56,869 nt of DNA from Levilactobacillus hammesii DSM 16381 (GCF_001434395.1 NZ_AZFS01000061.1:263144-320012); one strand, 5' to 3'; counted from the stretch's first letter, positions 43,928 to 52,319 are shown. A program made the numbers and translations. Notes: generated by a model from the sequence alone, not told the origin.

Positions 43928-44590
43928 ATGAAAGACATGGGCTTATTCAGTCAGTTAGTTTACTATTTCTCGCATAACGGGATGTACGTCCTCAGTCAAT
44001 TCAACCAAACGTTCCTCGTTTCCATCTACGGGGTGCTGTTTGGGGCCATTGTGGGAATTCCCATTGGGATCTGGATCTCACAAAACCGGAAGCTATCCCC
44101 CATTATCATTGGGATTGCCAACGTCATTCAGACCATTCCTTCCCTGGCCATGCTCTCCATCCTGATGCTAGGCTTGGGGCTGGGACAAAATACGGTCATC
44201 GCCACCGTCTTCCTCTACTCGCTACTGCCAATCGTGAAGAACACCTACACGGGCATGCTGAGTGTCGATCAAGACGTGTTGGATGCTGGTAAGGGGATGG
44301 GGATGACCCGTTTTCAAATCATGAAGACGATTCGAATCCCGCTGTCCCTATCCGTGATCATTGCCGGAATTCGTAACGCCCTGGTTCTCGGAATTGGGAT
44401 TACCGTGATCGGGTCCTTCATTGGTTCCGGTGGTCTGGGGGACATCATTGTCCGCGGGACCAACGCCACTAACGGGGGCGCCATTATCCTGGCAGGGGCA
44501 CTGCCAACTGCGCTGATGGCGATCATTACCGACCTGGTACTCTCCTTCATCGAAAAGCGGCTGACGCCGAAGACTTCTTCGGAAAACTAG
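43928..44590 (+). CDS. opuCD: Osmolyte ABC transporter permease
   Basis: 220 residues, paralogous to opuCB, with EAA-like loop DAGKGMGMTRFQIMKTIRIP and SFIGSGGLGDIIVRG. GGGGGGAACTAGGC precedes the ATG, two bases after opuCC. A second ATG three codons in is possible. No canonical terminator was seen after it; repeat copy 5 follows within 60 bp. Confidence 0.91.
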   Translation: MKDMGLFSQLVYYFSHNGMYVLSQFNQTFLVSIYGVLFGAIVGIPIGIWISQNRKLSPIIIGIANVIQTIPSLAMLSILMLGLGLGQNTVIATVFLYSLLPIVKNTYTGMLSVDQDVLDAGKGMGMTRFQIMKTIRIPLSLSVIIAGIRNALVLGIGITVIGSFIGSGGLGDIIVRGTNATNGGAIILAGALPTALMAIITDLVLSFIEKRLTPKTSSEN

Positions 44591-44649
44591 GCTGAACACT
44601 ACACGCCGGCGGATAAGAGATGTTGAACATTAAATTAGTCATCAACCGT

Positions 44650-45063
44650 CACCTGCGGCTGCCAGAAATTCCGGCTGCTGTGGGGACCGCCTATGGCCTA
44701 AGAAGCGGTCCTCCGGCTCGGTTTGAAGCCCGGCACAAATCGCCGGTCTCCAAACACGTCCCACGCTGTAAGCCGATTCTCGGCTAACACCGTTGTCACG
44801 GCTGCCTGCATCTCTGGCCTCCTCCGGTTAAGCTGGTGATTAAACTTAACACTAGTGAAACCATCGCTGGCATAACCAAGTTCTGTGTAGCCGTGAGTGA
44901 GCCAAATTTGGACTCAGCCGTGGGATTTTCCAAGTGTTCTGCTTGGAAAATGGCGACTTTGAGACGTGAATTTTTCGGCTCAAAGCGAGGCCTGAGACCG
45001 CCCTTTGGCTCAGGCCGTCCTGCCCACCGCGTTCCAGTTCAAATTTGGCAAACGGTAAGGCGG
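44650..45063 (-). repeat. Structured repeat element, copy 5 (subfamily 1, inverted)
   Basis: Minus-strand orientation, so domain A lies at 44890-45063 and domain B at 44661-44818. Perfect stem GGCCTGAG/CTCAGGCC (44989-44996/45009-45016) and CTTTGAG/CTCAAAG (44957-44963/44979-44985). B is closed by 44661-44669 with 44810-44818, with one G.U if read on the minus strand. The outer end matches the CCGCCTTACCG left end of the other copies, but no inverted partner was found at its far end. It lies between two plus-strand genes. Confidence 0.83.
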
Positions 45064-45115
45064 CATTCCAAAGCTATGTTGCCTGTACGCTAAGCTTCAA
45101 CTAAATTGCATGTCA

Positions 45116-45150
45116 TCATGGGGTTGGCGGTCACCGCCAACCCCATTTGT
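45116..45150. terminator. Strong palindromic terminator
   Basis: ATGGGGTTGGCGG pairs with CCGCCAACCCCAT over a three-base loop, then ATTTGTTT on the plus strand. It may end opuC transcription after the repeat. Confidence 0.75.
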
Positions 45151-45286
45151 TTATCCTGCCGCCAAGGGGGACTAGCCGTTCATTCTGACAGCTTAGGATC
45201 TGCCCGTCAGAAAACACGCCATCCGACCATTCTGTAAATCTTTGTTATACTTGAACAAACTGTAAACGAAAGAGGGATTCTATCCC

Positions 45287-46636
45287 GTGAGACGATTTAA
45301 ACAAGGTGCCATTGATTTTTCCGTCGGCACCCTTAATTTCCTAGCGAACATTGGCATCATGCTGCCCTACGTGTTGATTCTAGCCAAGTGGCAACAGACG
45401 CAAAGCGAGACGTATCTGATTGCCCTGGTAGCTTTTTACATTTCCCGTGCCGCCAGTATCTTTTACACCAAACGACTCAATCTCAAATCCAGCACCTACC
45501 TCATGCTCAGTCTGACGCTGGGTGCGGCCGGTAGCCTGATCTTTGCGGCTACTGCCCAACTGGGCTGGCTCATCGCGGGGAGTCTCCTGTGGGGCTATAG
45601 TGCCGCCACCATTTGGCCGTATTTTTTGACGGTCAAACTCCATCTGACCCACACCGCGAACTTTAAGATGAAGCGACTTTACTGGCTCATCTTCGCCGGA
45701 CTGGCTCTAATTGTCGGCGCCGATGTGCTGGCCAAGTTCAACTACAACCTCACCTTTACCTTGCTGGGACTCCTCTATCTCGCGGCGCTTCCCGGTGGTC
45801 TACTCTTGGACAACTTCACCAGTGACTTCTACCGGGCAAGCCCCCACCAAATTCACGGGCTCTCACAGACCTGGCGCTGGGTACTGTCGCTGATCTTCTT
45901 CGGGGTCATTGCCGTACTGACAACCTTGCGCAAGGCGTCCGTCACCCTTCCCAGTTGGCTAACCCTAACTATCATTGGGGTGGCTCTGCTGATCTTGGTC
46001 ATTGAGTTGATTGCCGATTGGCACGTTCTGCCGAGCTACAAGATGCGGCTCTTAAACCGGGGCTTTCTGGTGAGTCTGGTGCTCCTATTTAACGGATTCT
46101 TTGCCTACTTTTATCTAGGAAATGCGGGGATGTATGCCGTATTTGCCGTCTACATGTTGGGGTTTGAAACGGGCTACACGGTCTTCAATCTTTTAGGCCG
46201 GCACAATGCCCACCGTGCCCGAAAATACAGCCTGATCAGCCTGATGGTGGGTCAGATTCTCCTCCTGATTCCTGGGGTGGGCAGCTATCTATTGGGATTG
46301 TTGCTGATTACGCTCTACGTAGGCTACGACAACCCGACCATCAACGAGACCCTCTACCGTCTCGACAGCATTGACGCTGACAGTGCCATCATCCACAAAT
46401 ACCGGTTCTCAACCTATGGCGGTCTCCTGTGCCAGCTGGTCATGTTCGGCCTGCTGGTCGGCGTAAGCGCGGTCACCCACCTGTCAATTCTGTCGTTCTT
46501 CAAACCCAGCAGTGGCGTCAACTTCAACCTCTACTTTTACGGGCTGAGCTGGCCACTGGTACTGATCTCTCTGCTCATTTCATTGGGAAACCTACATTCT
46601 CTACCAAGCGAAAAACAAGCGATCCAGTCTGAATAG
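45287..46636 (+). CDS. MFS-like polytopic membrane protein, unknown function
   Basis: 449 residues with about 12 membrane helices, GTG start. An extended -10 TGTTATACT lies about 40 nt upstream. The hydrophobic pattern resembles MFS carriers but I see no clear motif A. A short loop HNAHRARKYSLIS follows the helix near residue 305. The last codons fold into the terminator. Substrate unknown. Confidence 0.65.
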   Translation: MRRFKQGAIDFSVGTLNFLANIGIMLPYVLILAKWQQTQSETYLIALVAFYISRAASIFYTKRLNLKSSTYLMLSLTLGAAGSLIFAATAQLGWLIAGSLLWGYSAATIWPYFLTVKLHLTHTANFKMKRLYWLIFAGLALIVGADVLAKFNYNLTFTLLGLLYLAALPGGLLLDNFTSDFYRASPHQIHGLSQTWRWVLSLIFFGVIAVLTTLRKASVTLPSWLTLTIIGVALLILVIELIADWHVLPSYKMRLLNRGFLVSLVLLFNGFFAYFYLGNAGMYAVFAVYMLGFETGYTVFNLLGRHNAHRARKYSLISLMVGQILLLIPGVGSYLLGLLLITLYVGYDNPTINETLYRLDSIDADSAIIHKYRFSTYGGLLCQLVMFGLLVGVSAVTHLSILSFFKPSSGVNFNLYFYGLSWPLVLISLLISLGNLHSLPSEKQAIQSE

Positions 46637-46649
46637 GACTGGATTTTTT
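46622..46649 (+). terminator. Terminator overlapping the end of the MFS-like gene
   Basis: ATCCAGTC pairs with GGACTGGAT, then six T; the stop codon lies in the loop. Confidence 0.87.
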
Positions 46650-46755
46650 GTCGCTCGTTTACAATTTAATTTATAGTGCAAACTAATTTACTTGGACCGG
46701 CGCGTTTGTTATAGTTTAGCTATCTGCTAAACCCACGGAGGAGAGTCTACTAACC

Positions 46756-46974
46756 ATGAAAAGCAAGCTGGTTTCAGTCCACACGACCATTCAACGCCTT
46801 CCCTTATATCAGTGGCTAGGCCTCTTCATCAGCTTTAAGGTGGTCTGGTGGTTTCAAGGTCTCTTAGACCTAGAGGAACTCGGCTGGTTGAGCGCCTTCA
46901 TTCAATTCTTGTTGGGAATTGTTTTATTTGTGGGGGTCACCGGACTGGCCAACTCCGAACGCACCCGGCGTTAA
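46756..46974 (+). CDS. Small membrane protein of unknown function
   Basis: 72 residues with two hydrophobic helices (LYQWLGLFISFKVVWWF and FIQFLLGIVLFVGVTGLA) joined by an acidic turn LDLEELG. GGAGGAGAG lies 10 nt before the ATG, and TATAGT-like bases occur upstream. It stands alone. No family recognised. Confidence 0.6.
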   Translation: MKSKLVSVHTTIQRLPLYQWLGLFISFKVVWWFQGLLDLEELGWLSAFIQFLLGIVLFVGVTGLANSERTRR

Positions 46975-47010
46975 CCCTGAATCCGGCTTGGCTTAATTAC
47001 TGGTAACACA

Positions 47011-47055
47011 AAAACCAGATCCCCCGATGATTCAACATCGTCCGAGGATCTGGTT
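47011..47055 (-). terminator. Terminator of the YtrA-type ABC operon
   Basis: AACCAGATCC pairs with GGATCTGGTT and an inner CGATG/CATCG; T run on the minus strand. Confidence 0.88.
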
Positions 47056-47084
47056 CGCGCTTCTATTCGCTGGTTATTGTGAGT

Positions 47085-47840
47085 TTAGTTGGGAATCGTT
47101 TCAACCCATTTTTTCAAGATCAAGATATTCAAGATGGCTTCGACCGCCGCAACCACGAGCACCCCGACAATATTAATCAAGAGCTGCGTCGTCCCACCAC
47201 CAGCAATCAGCTGACCAACGTTGTTGAATTCATGGAACAGGAATGCGGTGATCCGAACGACTAGGAAAATGACGACCACGTACAGAATGAAATTAATCAA
47301 TCGCCGACTGGTATTTGGTAAGAAATTATTCGTGGCGCTAATCACCAAGTGGACCAGTGACACCGTGGTCCAGCACAGAATCACGAACGCAAGTCCCAGA
47401 ATCACGAACCCCACGACTCCCTTGATAGCCTGGCCAGTCGTGATACTTGGTTCACCAAAAAACTTCATCAAATAGCGATTGTCGATAGCCTCCGCTACGG
47501 CGTACATCACCAGCTGAATCACGCCAAAGTAGATAAACATGATCAGTGATGCGGCCAAATCCGTCAAGTACAGCTTGGTTTCACCCAACGGCAATAGGCG
47601 GTAAGTATCGCGGGTATAGACCCGCTCCGTCTGGATGGCTAAGAGGATAAAGGCGAGGATAAACGCCAAGATGGACCAAGCAACCGTCGTCCAAAAGATA
47701 TCGCCCGCTTGGATGCCATCCGTGGCAAACGCCCACATCATCGTTGCGATGACCAACGCAAAATCACCCACAATCAGCCAATTCATGATGCGAAAGCGGC
47801 CACGGCTCATGACCTTAAACAAAGCACCAAAACTAGTCAT
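47085..47840 (-). CDS. ABC transporter membrane subunit (YtrA-operon type)
   Basis: 251 residues, six predicted helices. The ATG at 47840 (MTSFGALFKV) is preferred because GGGGAGTG lies just upstream; the frame is open 60 codons further, but only through the ATPase gene in another frame. It overlaps the ATPase gene by 8 bp. Third gene of a GntR/ATPase/permease operon. Such units in Firmicutes respond to wall-active compounds; the substrate here is unknown. Confidence 0.8.
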   Translation of the reverse strand: MTSFGALFKVMSRGRFRIMNWLIVGDFALVIATMMWAFATDGIQAGDIFWTTVAWSILAFILAFILLAIQTERVYTRDTYRLLPLGETKLYLTDLAASLIMFIYFGVIQLVMYAVAEAIDNRYLMKFFGEPSITTGQAIKGVVGFVILGLAFVILCWTTVSLVHLVISATNNFLPNTSRRLINFILYVVVIFLVVRITAFLFHEFNNVGQLIAGGGTTQLLINIVGVLVVAAVEAILNILILKKWVETIPN

Positions 47841-48543
47841 GCTGAACACTCCCCTCATACAAGCTCTCATAGTAGGCCTCAATCCCCATGCCGAACTCTT
47901 CACGCACGGCATCACTTTCCTTGTGGGCATACACGGTCTGGTCCTTAACCACCACAATTTCATCCAGGATCGGTGCGATCTCGGAAACGTAGTGGTCACT
48001 GATGACCATCGTGGCATCATCCGGCTTCCACTTGATAATACTGCTGATAATTCGTTTGCGACTCATACTGTCAATGCCGCTGAAGGGTTCATCGAGCAGG
48101 TACAGGTTGACCTGACGCGCCAGGGTGAGCGCGATGATGACCTTTTCCTTCATTCCCTTAGACAGTGCGGCCAGCTTCAAGCTGGTGTCAATCTGCAGGA
48201 AAGTCACCAGCTCCTCAAACCGAGCCCCGTCAAAGTCCGGGTACACCGTCCGGTAAAAGTCGGCCACCCGATCAACACGCGTGTTCGCCGTAAAACCACG
48301 CAACTGCTCAGTGAAGCTGACATGGCTGCGATGGTGAGCGGCTTGCGTGTCCCCACACACCGCAATCGTGCCCGTCCCCTTGGCACTACCCGTAATCAAC
48401 CGCATCAGCGTTGTCTTCCCGGCCCCGTTCTCCCCGAGGAGACCGACGATCTTGCCGGCTTCGAGGGTCAGGTCAACGTCATGGAGAATCGTTTTAAAGT
48501 TGTGTTTATAACCCAGTTGATCGATTGCTAAAACATTAGTCAT
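47833..48543 (-). CDS. ABC transporter ATP-binding protein
   Basis: 236 residues. Walker A GENGAGKTT near residue 38, signature-like LSKGMKEKVIIALTLAR, Walker B LYLLDEPFSGID and the switch His in ISDHYVSE. The signature Gly-Gly is replaced by Lys-Gly-Met-Lys, as in many YtrB/EcsA-type ATPases. Overlaps by 8 bp with both neighbours, so the three genes are tightly coupled. Confidence 0.87.
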   Translation of the reverse strand: MTNVLAIDQLGYKHNFKTILHDVDLTLEAGKIVGLLGENGAGKTTLMRLITGSAKGTGTIAVCGDTQAAHHRSHVSFTEQLRGFTANTRVDRVADFYRTVYPDFDGARFEELVTFLQIDTSLKLAALSKGMKEKVIIALTLARQVNLYLLDEPFSGIDSMSRKRIISSIIKWKPDDATMVISDHYVSEIAPILDEIVVVKDQTVYAHKESDAVREEFGMGIEAYYESLYEGSVQHD

Positions 48544-48910
48544 CCTGTTGCCCCCTTTGTGCGATATATTGTTTTAGACTCGCCATAATTTCTTCATCTG
48601 TTAAGTTCAGGGCATGTAACTGCTCATAAGCCTGTTCCACCTGTGTCATGACTAATTGCTCCTTTAGCTGTGTAATCCGCGACGCCTCCAAGGTGACGAA
48701 GTTCCCCTTGCCACGTTGTGAGGTCACGATTCCGGCCGTCATCATTTCTCCGAGGGCACGCTGAACGGTGTTGACGTTGACCGTCAAGTCCACCGCCAAC
48801 TGGCGCACAGCCGGTAATTTTGCCCCTGGTGCGAGTTGACCGGTTATCATTTCCTGATAAAGAACGTTTTTGATCTGTATGTAAATGGGAACCTTATCAT
48901 CAAATTGCAC
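48536..48910 (-). CDS. GntR-family repressor, YtrA subfamily
   Basis: 124 residues, GTG start with AGAGGA 9 nt upstream. The winged helix (about 10-75) contains KLPAVRQLAVDLTVNVNTVQRAL and the wing SQRGKGNFV; only a short helical tail follows, as in YtrA. First gene of the ABC operon. It should bind the palindrome at 48927-48952 and repress its own operon until a wall stress signal appears. Confidence 0.87.
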   Translation of the reverse strand: MQFDDKVPIYIQIKNVLYQEMITGQLAPGAKLPAVRQLAVDLTVNVNTVQRALGEMMTAGIVTSQRGKGNFVTLEASRITQLKEQLVMTQVEQAYEQLHALNLTDEEIMASLKQYIAQRGQQDD

Positions 48911-48926
48911 GTTCAGGCTTCCTCTC

Positions 48927-48977
48927 TAGTGTCTTATTTTACTATTACACTATAACATCCGTGAGACCTTTTTTCAA
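48927..48977 (-). promoter_or_regulatory. Promoter and YtrA-type operator
   Basis: Minus-strand TTGAAA (48972-48977), 17 nt, TATAGT (48949-48954). An inverted repeat TAGTGT (48927-48932) / ACACTA (48947-48952) overlaps the -10 and the start point. Confidence 0.78.
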
Positions 48978-49033
48978 CCACCTGGCCTAAATCGCGCCTA
49001 CTTTTGCCCACAGATTCACGTGCCAGGACGACC

Positions 49034-49064
49034 TAAAAAAGCCCGCAAAGGTCATTTTGCGGGT
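49034..49064 (-). terminator. Terminator of the Crp/Fnr-family gene
   Basis: Minus-strand CCCGCAAA/TTTGCGGG followed by CTTTTTT. Confidence 0.9.
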
Positions 49065-49075
49065 CGGACGTTACT

Positions 49076-49720
49076 CTAATGTAAAGTGATTCGACGACCA
49101 TCAATCTCCAATAGGCCATCGGTAGCCAGTTGCTTGAGTTGCCGACTCAGCGTCTCCGGCGTGATCCCCAAAAAGCTGGCGAGTTCCTTCTTCTTTTCGG
49201 GCAATGTGAACTGCGTGGCTTGCTTCTCTTGCCCCACCTGCTGGAGATAGGCCAAGACACGGTTTTTAGACTTCAGATTACCCGTCAACGCACTGACGGA
49301 TTCCAACGCGGTCAGCCGGTCTCCCAAAATGTTGAGCAGATTAAAGGCCACGGTTGGCACGCGATGCAAGAGCGCCTGAAAGTCGGCACGACCAATCGAG
49401 CAGATTTTGGTGTCTTCAACGGCTTCGGCATAGTTAAAATGGTCTCGCTGACTGAACAACGCGGCCTCACTGTCAATAGCGCCCCCTCGCAACATGTAGA
49501 GGACCTTCTCCTTGCCATTCTCATTGAGCTGATACACCTTCACGCGGCCCTCATCAATGATCAGCATGCGATCGAGGGGCTGCGTTGGGTCGTAGAGCAC
49601 ACTGCCCCGCTTAAATTCCTGCTGGTGCACCGAAATCTTCGCCAATTCCGCAATATCAGCGTCGGTCAGGCCTTTAAAAATTGGCGCTTTCTGAACACAT
49701 TTAAATGGGTCGTGAGTCAT
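49076..49720 (-). CDS. Crp/Fnr-family regulator, Flp type
   Basis: 214 residues. A cyclic-nucleotide-binding-like jelly roll (about 15-125) is followed by a winged helix (about 145-214) with the recognition region LASFLGITPETLSRQLKQL. It lacks the four-Cys Fe-S cluster of FNR. Its two cysteines, Cys8 and Cys107, are placed much like Cys5 and Cys102 of Lactobacillus casei Flp, which form a redox disulfide. A perfect FNR-type box lies upstream, shared with the divergent gene at 49809. Confidence 0.86.
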   Translation of the reverse strand: MTHDPFKCVQKAPIFKGLTDADIAELAKISVHQQEFKRGSVLYDPTQPLDRMLIIDEGRVKVYQLNENGKEKVLYMLRGGAIDSEAALFSQRDHFNYAEAVEDTKICSIGRADFQALLHRVPTVAFNLLNILGDRLTALESVSALTGNLKSKNRVLAYLQQVGQEKQATQFTLPEKKKELASFLGITPETLSRQLKQLATDGLLEIDGRRITLH

Positions 49721-49735
49721 CTTTTTCTCCCTTTC

Positions 49736-49775
49736 TTGATAATTATCAAGTTTTTATTTTGTCCTTCATTATACA
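49736..49775. promoter_or_regulatory. FNR/Flp box and promoter of the divergent EF-hand gene
   Basis: TTGAT-AATT-ATCAA (49736-49749) is a perfect FNR-type palindrome. On the plus strand TATACA lies at 49770-49775 without a good -35. The box is centred about 40 bp before the expected start point, the class II activator position. It is also only 16 bp from the flp-like ATG and could mediate autoregulation. Confidence 0.78.
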
Positions 49776-49808
49776 CTAGATCTATCAATTCAAGGAGGTC
49801 ATTTGACC

Positions 49809-50363
49809 ATGAAAACTTATCAAGCAACCATCGTGCCACTCAACGAACAAGCGATTGGAACCGCGGCCCACGGAACGGCTCGTTTTACCATCAACGGCGA
49901 CCAGCTAACCATTAATATTGAAATGTTCGATACGCCAGCTAACCTGCAACATTGGGAACATTTCCACGGTTTTCAAGACGGTCAACCCGCTGAAATCGCG
50001 ACGATGGCCCAGGACGTTAACCACGACGGTTTTGTTGACCTCCCCGAGACCGGTGCCGTTTCTGGCACGACGATGGTGCCCTTCGATGCCGCACCGCATG
50101 AGATGAACGTCCCCAACGACAACTACCCCGTGGCCGATGCGAACGGGTACTTTGCCTACACCAAGGTCGTGCCACTAGCCGCCTTGGAGGCCAAGTTCAA
50201 GGAAACCTTCAACGATAGTGACTTGGCGCTCGATAAGCGGGTCATCTACATTCATGGCGTGACTGATGACGTTGACCTACCTGACACGGTGGCCGGTGCG
50301 GTCGGTCATTACTCAACCCACGTGACGTTGCCGATTGCTGTTGGCAAGATTGTGGCCCTATGA
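49809..50363 (+). CDS. CHRD-like cytoplasmic protein with an EF-hand loop
   Basis: 184 residues, no signal peptide. Mostly beta-strand with WEHFHGF near residues 49-55, recalling the His-rich strand of CHRD and Cu/Zn-SOD-like folds. At 69-80, DVNHDGFVDLPE fits the canonical 12-residue EF-hand loop (D-x-N-x-D-G-x-V-x-x-x-E). AGGAGG lies 9 nt before the ATG at 49809; a TTG at 49803 is too close to it. Divergent from the Flp-type regulator and overlapping the next small gene by 4 bp. Function unknown; a redox or metal role is inferred. Confidence 0.7.
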   Translation: MKTYQATIVPLNEQAIGTAAHGTARFTINGDQLTINIEMFDTPANLQHWEHFHGFQDGQPAEIATMAQDVNHDGFVDLPETGAVSGTTMVPFDAAPHEMNVPNDNYPVADANGYFAYTKVVPLAALEAKFKETFNDSDLALDKRVIYIHGVTDDVDLPDTVAGAVGHYSTHVTLPIAVGKIVAL

Positions 50364-50512
50364 TGCGACATCTCATCCGGCGGGTTCTTGCGGTGCTGTT
50401 TTACCTGGTAGTGCTACTGCTGGTGATCTTTCACCAAAATATGCTGGCCATGTACGGCATGGCGGTGGGCATGCTGCTAGAAGCACTCGTCATGCTACGG
50501 GCCAAAGGGTAA
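50360..50512 (+). CDS. 50-residue membrane protein
   Basis: Starts with ATGATG overlapping the stop of the previous gene (ATGA). The protein has a basic N-terminus (MMRHLIRR), one long hydrophobic helix VLAVLFYLVVLLLVIF, then a second Met/Leu-rich helix and a basic end LRAKG. Translational coupling and a terminator just after it argue that it is real. No family recognised. Confidence 0.62.
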   Translation: MMRHLIRRVLAVLFYLVVLLLVIFHQNMLAMYGMAVGMLLEALVMLRAKG

Positions 50513-50550
50513 AGTCATTGAAGAATTGGTTATAAATGCTACCTGATGAT

Positions 50551-50588
50551 AACGGGACTACCTTTGTGGGTGGTCCTGTTTATTTTGG
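50551..50588 (+). terminator. Terminator of the EF-hand operon
   Basis: AACGGGACTACC pairs imperfectly with GGGTGGTCCTGTT, then TATTTTG. Confidence 0.65.
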
Positions 50589-50601
50589 CAAAATGATCGA
50601 C

Positions 50602-50633
50602 AAAAAACGACGCTACCTACCGGCAACGTCGTT
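50602..50633 (-). terminator. Terminator of the WxL surface cluster
   Basis: Minus-strand AACGACG/CGTCGTT followed by six T. Confidence 0.83.
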
Positions 50634-50651
50634 ACGTGTTAAGTCTCAAAT

Positions 50652-51161
50652 TTATCGATTCTCACGGAGCAACCGTGCTTGCCACCGAACAACGGCCAGC
50701 AAGACCATCGCAATCAACAGGAACAAGCCAAAGACGCTGGCTAAAAAGACCTGTGATTCACCCGTTTGGGGTAACCGACCCGCAACAAGATCCGCTGTCC
50801 CAGAATGGACAACGCTCGCTACGGCACCGGCGGGCTTATTGGCCGTCGAGTGGTGACTGGTAACACTAGTGGTCGGATTATGCCCGTTGGGGATGTCACC
50901 ATTGATATCGGCGCCATCACCACCATTGATGACAGTACCACCATCACCATTGGGATCAATCGTATCACCATCGTCACCGGTATCAACAGCGGGATTGCCA
51001 CCGCCGCCACCGCCAGATGGATTGTTATTCACAATCGTAATTCCCACCTGCGTGCCCGTGGAATCACCACTATCGGTAGACTCAGCAAATGCCGTGGTTC
51101 CAAACCCTAGTCCTAGAGCCACCGCCACCACTGCCACAAGTCGCCTAATGATCTTCTTCAT
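50652..51161 (-). CDS. LPXTG-anchored surface protein of a WxL/Csc cluster
   Basis: 169 residues. Signal peptide (ends TAFAES), a Gly/Asp/Asn-rich low-complexity middle, sorting signal LPQTGE at 130-135, hydrophobic helix and basic tail. Sortase should attach it to peptidoglycan. Small LPXTG proteins of this form accompany WxL and DUF916 proteins in Csc clusters of lactobacilli. It starts 27 bp after the DUF916 gene. Confidence 0.87.
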   Translation of the reverse strand: MKKIIRRLVAVVAVALGLGFGTTAFAESTDSGDSTGTQVGITIVNNNPSGGGGGGNPAVDTGDDGDTIDPNGDGGTVINGGDGADINGDIPNGHNPTTSVTSHHSTANKPAGAVASVVHSGTADLVAGRLPQTGESQVFLASVFGLFLLIAMVLLAVVRWQARLLRENR

Positions 51162-51188
51162 GACCGCCGCCTCCTTTCGAGACTGCCT

Positions 51189-52250
51189 TTACTTCTCTTC
51201 CTCTTCTTCGTTCTTACGTCGCTTACGCCGAATCAGGTAAATAATCAACAGAATCAGGAGAATCAGGATCAACATACCCAGAGCACCCAGTGCCACTAAC
51301 AGCCAAATATTAACACCCGTGTTATCGACGGAGTTCTTGTTATAGTTGTTAGCCTGTGCTTGCGTAATCGTAAAGTCGCGGTCAAAGACCCATTCATGAT
51401 CGGTGTTCTTCACAACCATGTGTAAATGATAATGCCCCGCCTTTAACGCTGTCTTCCCATATAGCATTGGATAACTATACGTGGTGTTAGGCGCCATCTG
51501 GACATTCTCTTGTTTGGCCTTTTGAACAACTCCTCCACCGTCACGATTGGTGATTGTGGTCGTCGTTTTCAAGTTAGGGATAATCACCGACGTTGTATTA
51601 CGGATATCCGCAATCACACCACGATGATAATTACTTAATCCCGCTCCAACCTTTCCTAAACTCATTGACGGATTGGGAACTTTCCCCATTGTGTACTTCA
51701 TTCCGATGACGTAGGAATACTGACTCTTTAGATTACCGGCACCTTTGACATTACCCGTAACCTTACTATCCGTCCGCTGGAAATACCACCCACCGAGGAT
51801 AACGCCGTTAAAGCTAGTCTTCGGAATCTTAACCTCTGCGGTGACTAACCGGGAACTTCCTGCAGGAATGGTGATTGTTTTCTTCCCTTGAATTTTGGTA
51901 ATGTCGCTCATCTTATAGCGCAACGATGAATCATACGATTTCGCAGAATTAACATAGTCGATAGTTCCAGCCGCACTCGTCCAGGCTGTATGAATCGCCG
52001 TTTTTACGTTAATTTCTTCATTCGTCACATTATAAACTCGAACCTGTAACTTCTGCGTTTGATTCGAATTCATCCTTAAATCAAAGAATGAGTTTTGTTT
52101 ATTTATTTGATTGCTCGGCAATTTGGCCGATACATTATAACCAACATTATTTGCAGCCGCATGAGCCGTGACCCCTGTTGAAAACATTCCCACAAAAGCC
52201 AAACTAATGGCGGCTAGTATGACTAACCAACCCCGTCTAAGTCCTTGCAT
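51189..52250 (-). CDS. DUF916/DUF3324 cell-surface protein (CscA-like)
   Basis: 353 residues. Signal peptide of about 32 residues (ends AHAA), then the DUF916 domain (about 35-155: VGYNVSAKLPSNQ, FFDLRMNSNQ) and DUF3324 (about 165-305: SRLVTAEVKIP, FNGVILGGWYF). A C-terminal membrane helix and a charged tail RRKRRKNEEEEEK follow. Members bind peptidoglycan and WxL proteins. Middle gene of the cluster. Confidence 0.9.
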   Translation of the reverse strand: MQGLRRGWLVILAAISLAFVGMFSTGVTAHAAANNVGYNVSAKLPSNQINKQNSFFDLRMNSNQTQKLQVRVYNVTNEEINVKTAIHTAWTSAAGTIDYVNSAKSYDSSLRYKMSDITKIQGKKTITIPAGSSRLVTAEVKIPKTSFNGVILGGWYFQRTDSKVTGNVKGAGNLKSQYSYVIGMKYTMGKVPNPSMSLGKVGAGLSNYHRGVIADIRNTTSVIIPNLKTTTTITNRDGGGVVQKAKQENVQMAPNTTYSYPMLYGKTALKAGHYHLHMVVKNTDHEWVFDRDFTITQAQANNYNKNSVDNTGVNIWLLVALGALGMLILILLILLIIYLIRRKRRKNEEEEEK

Positions 52251-52319
52251 CCTTACACCCCTGCCTTACCCTAGTTAATGCATCTTCTGTAATATCTTTA
52301 TAATACTACATTCATAAGC

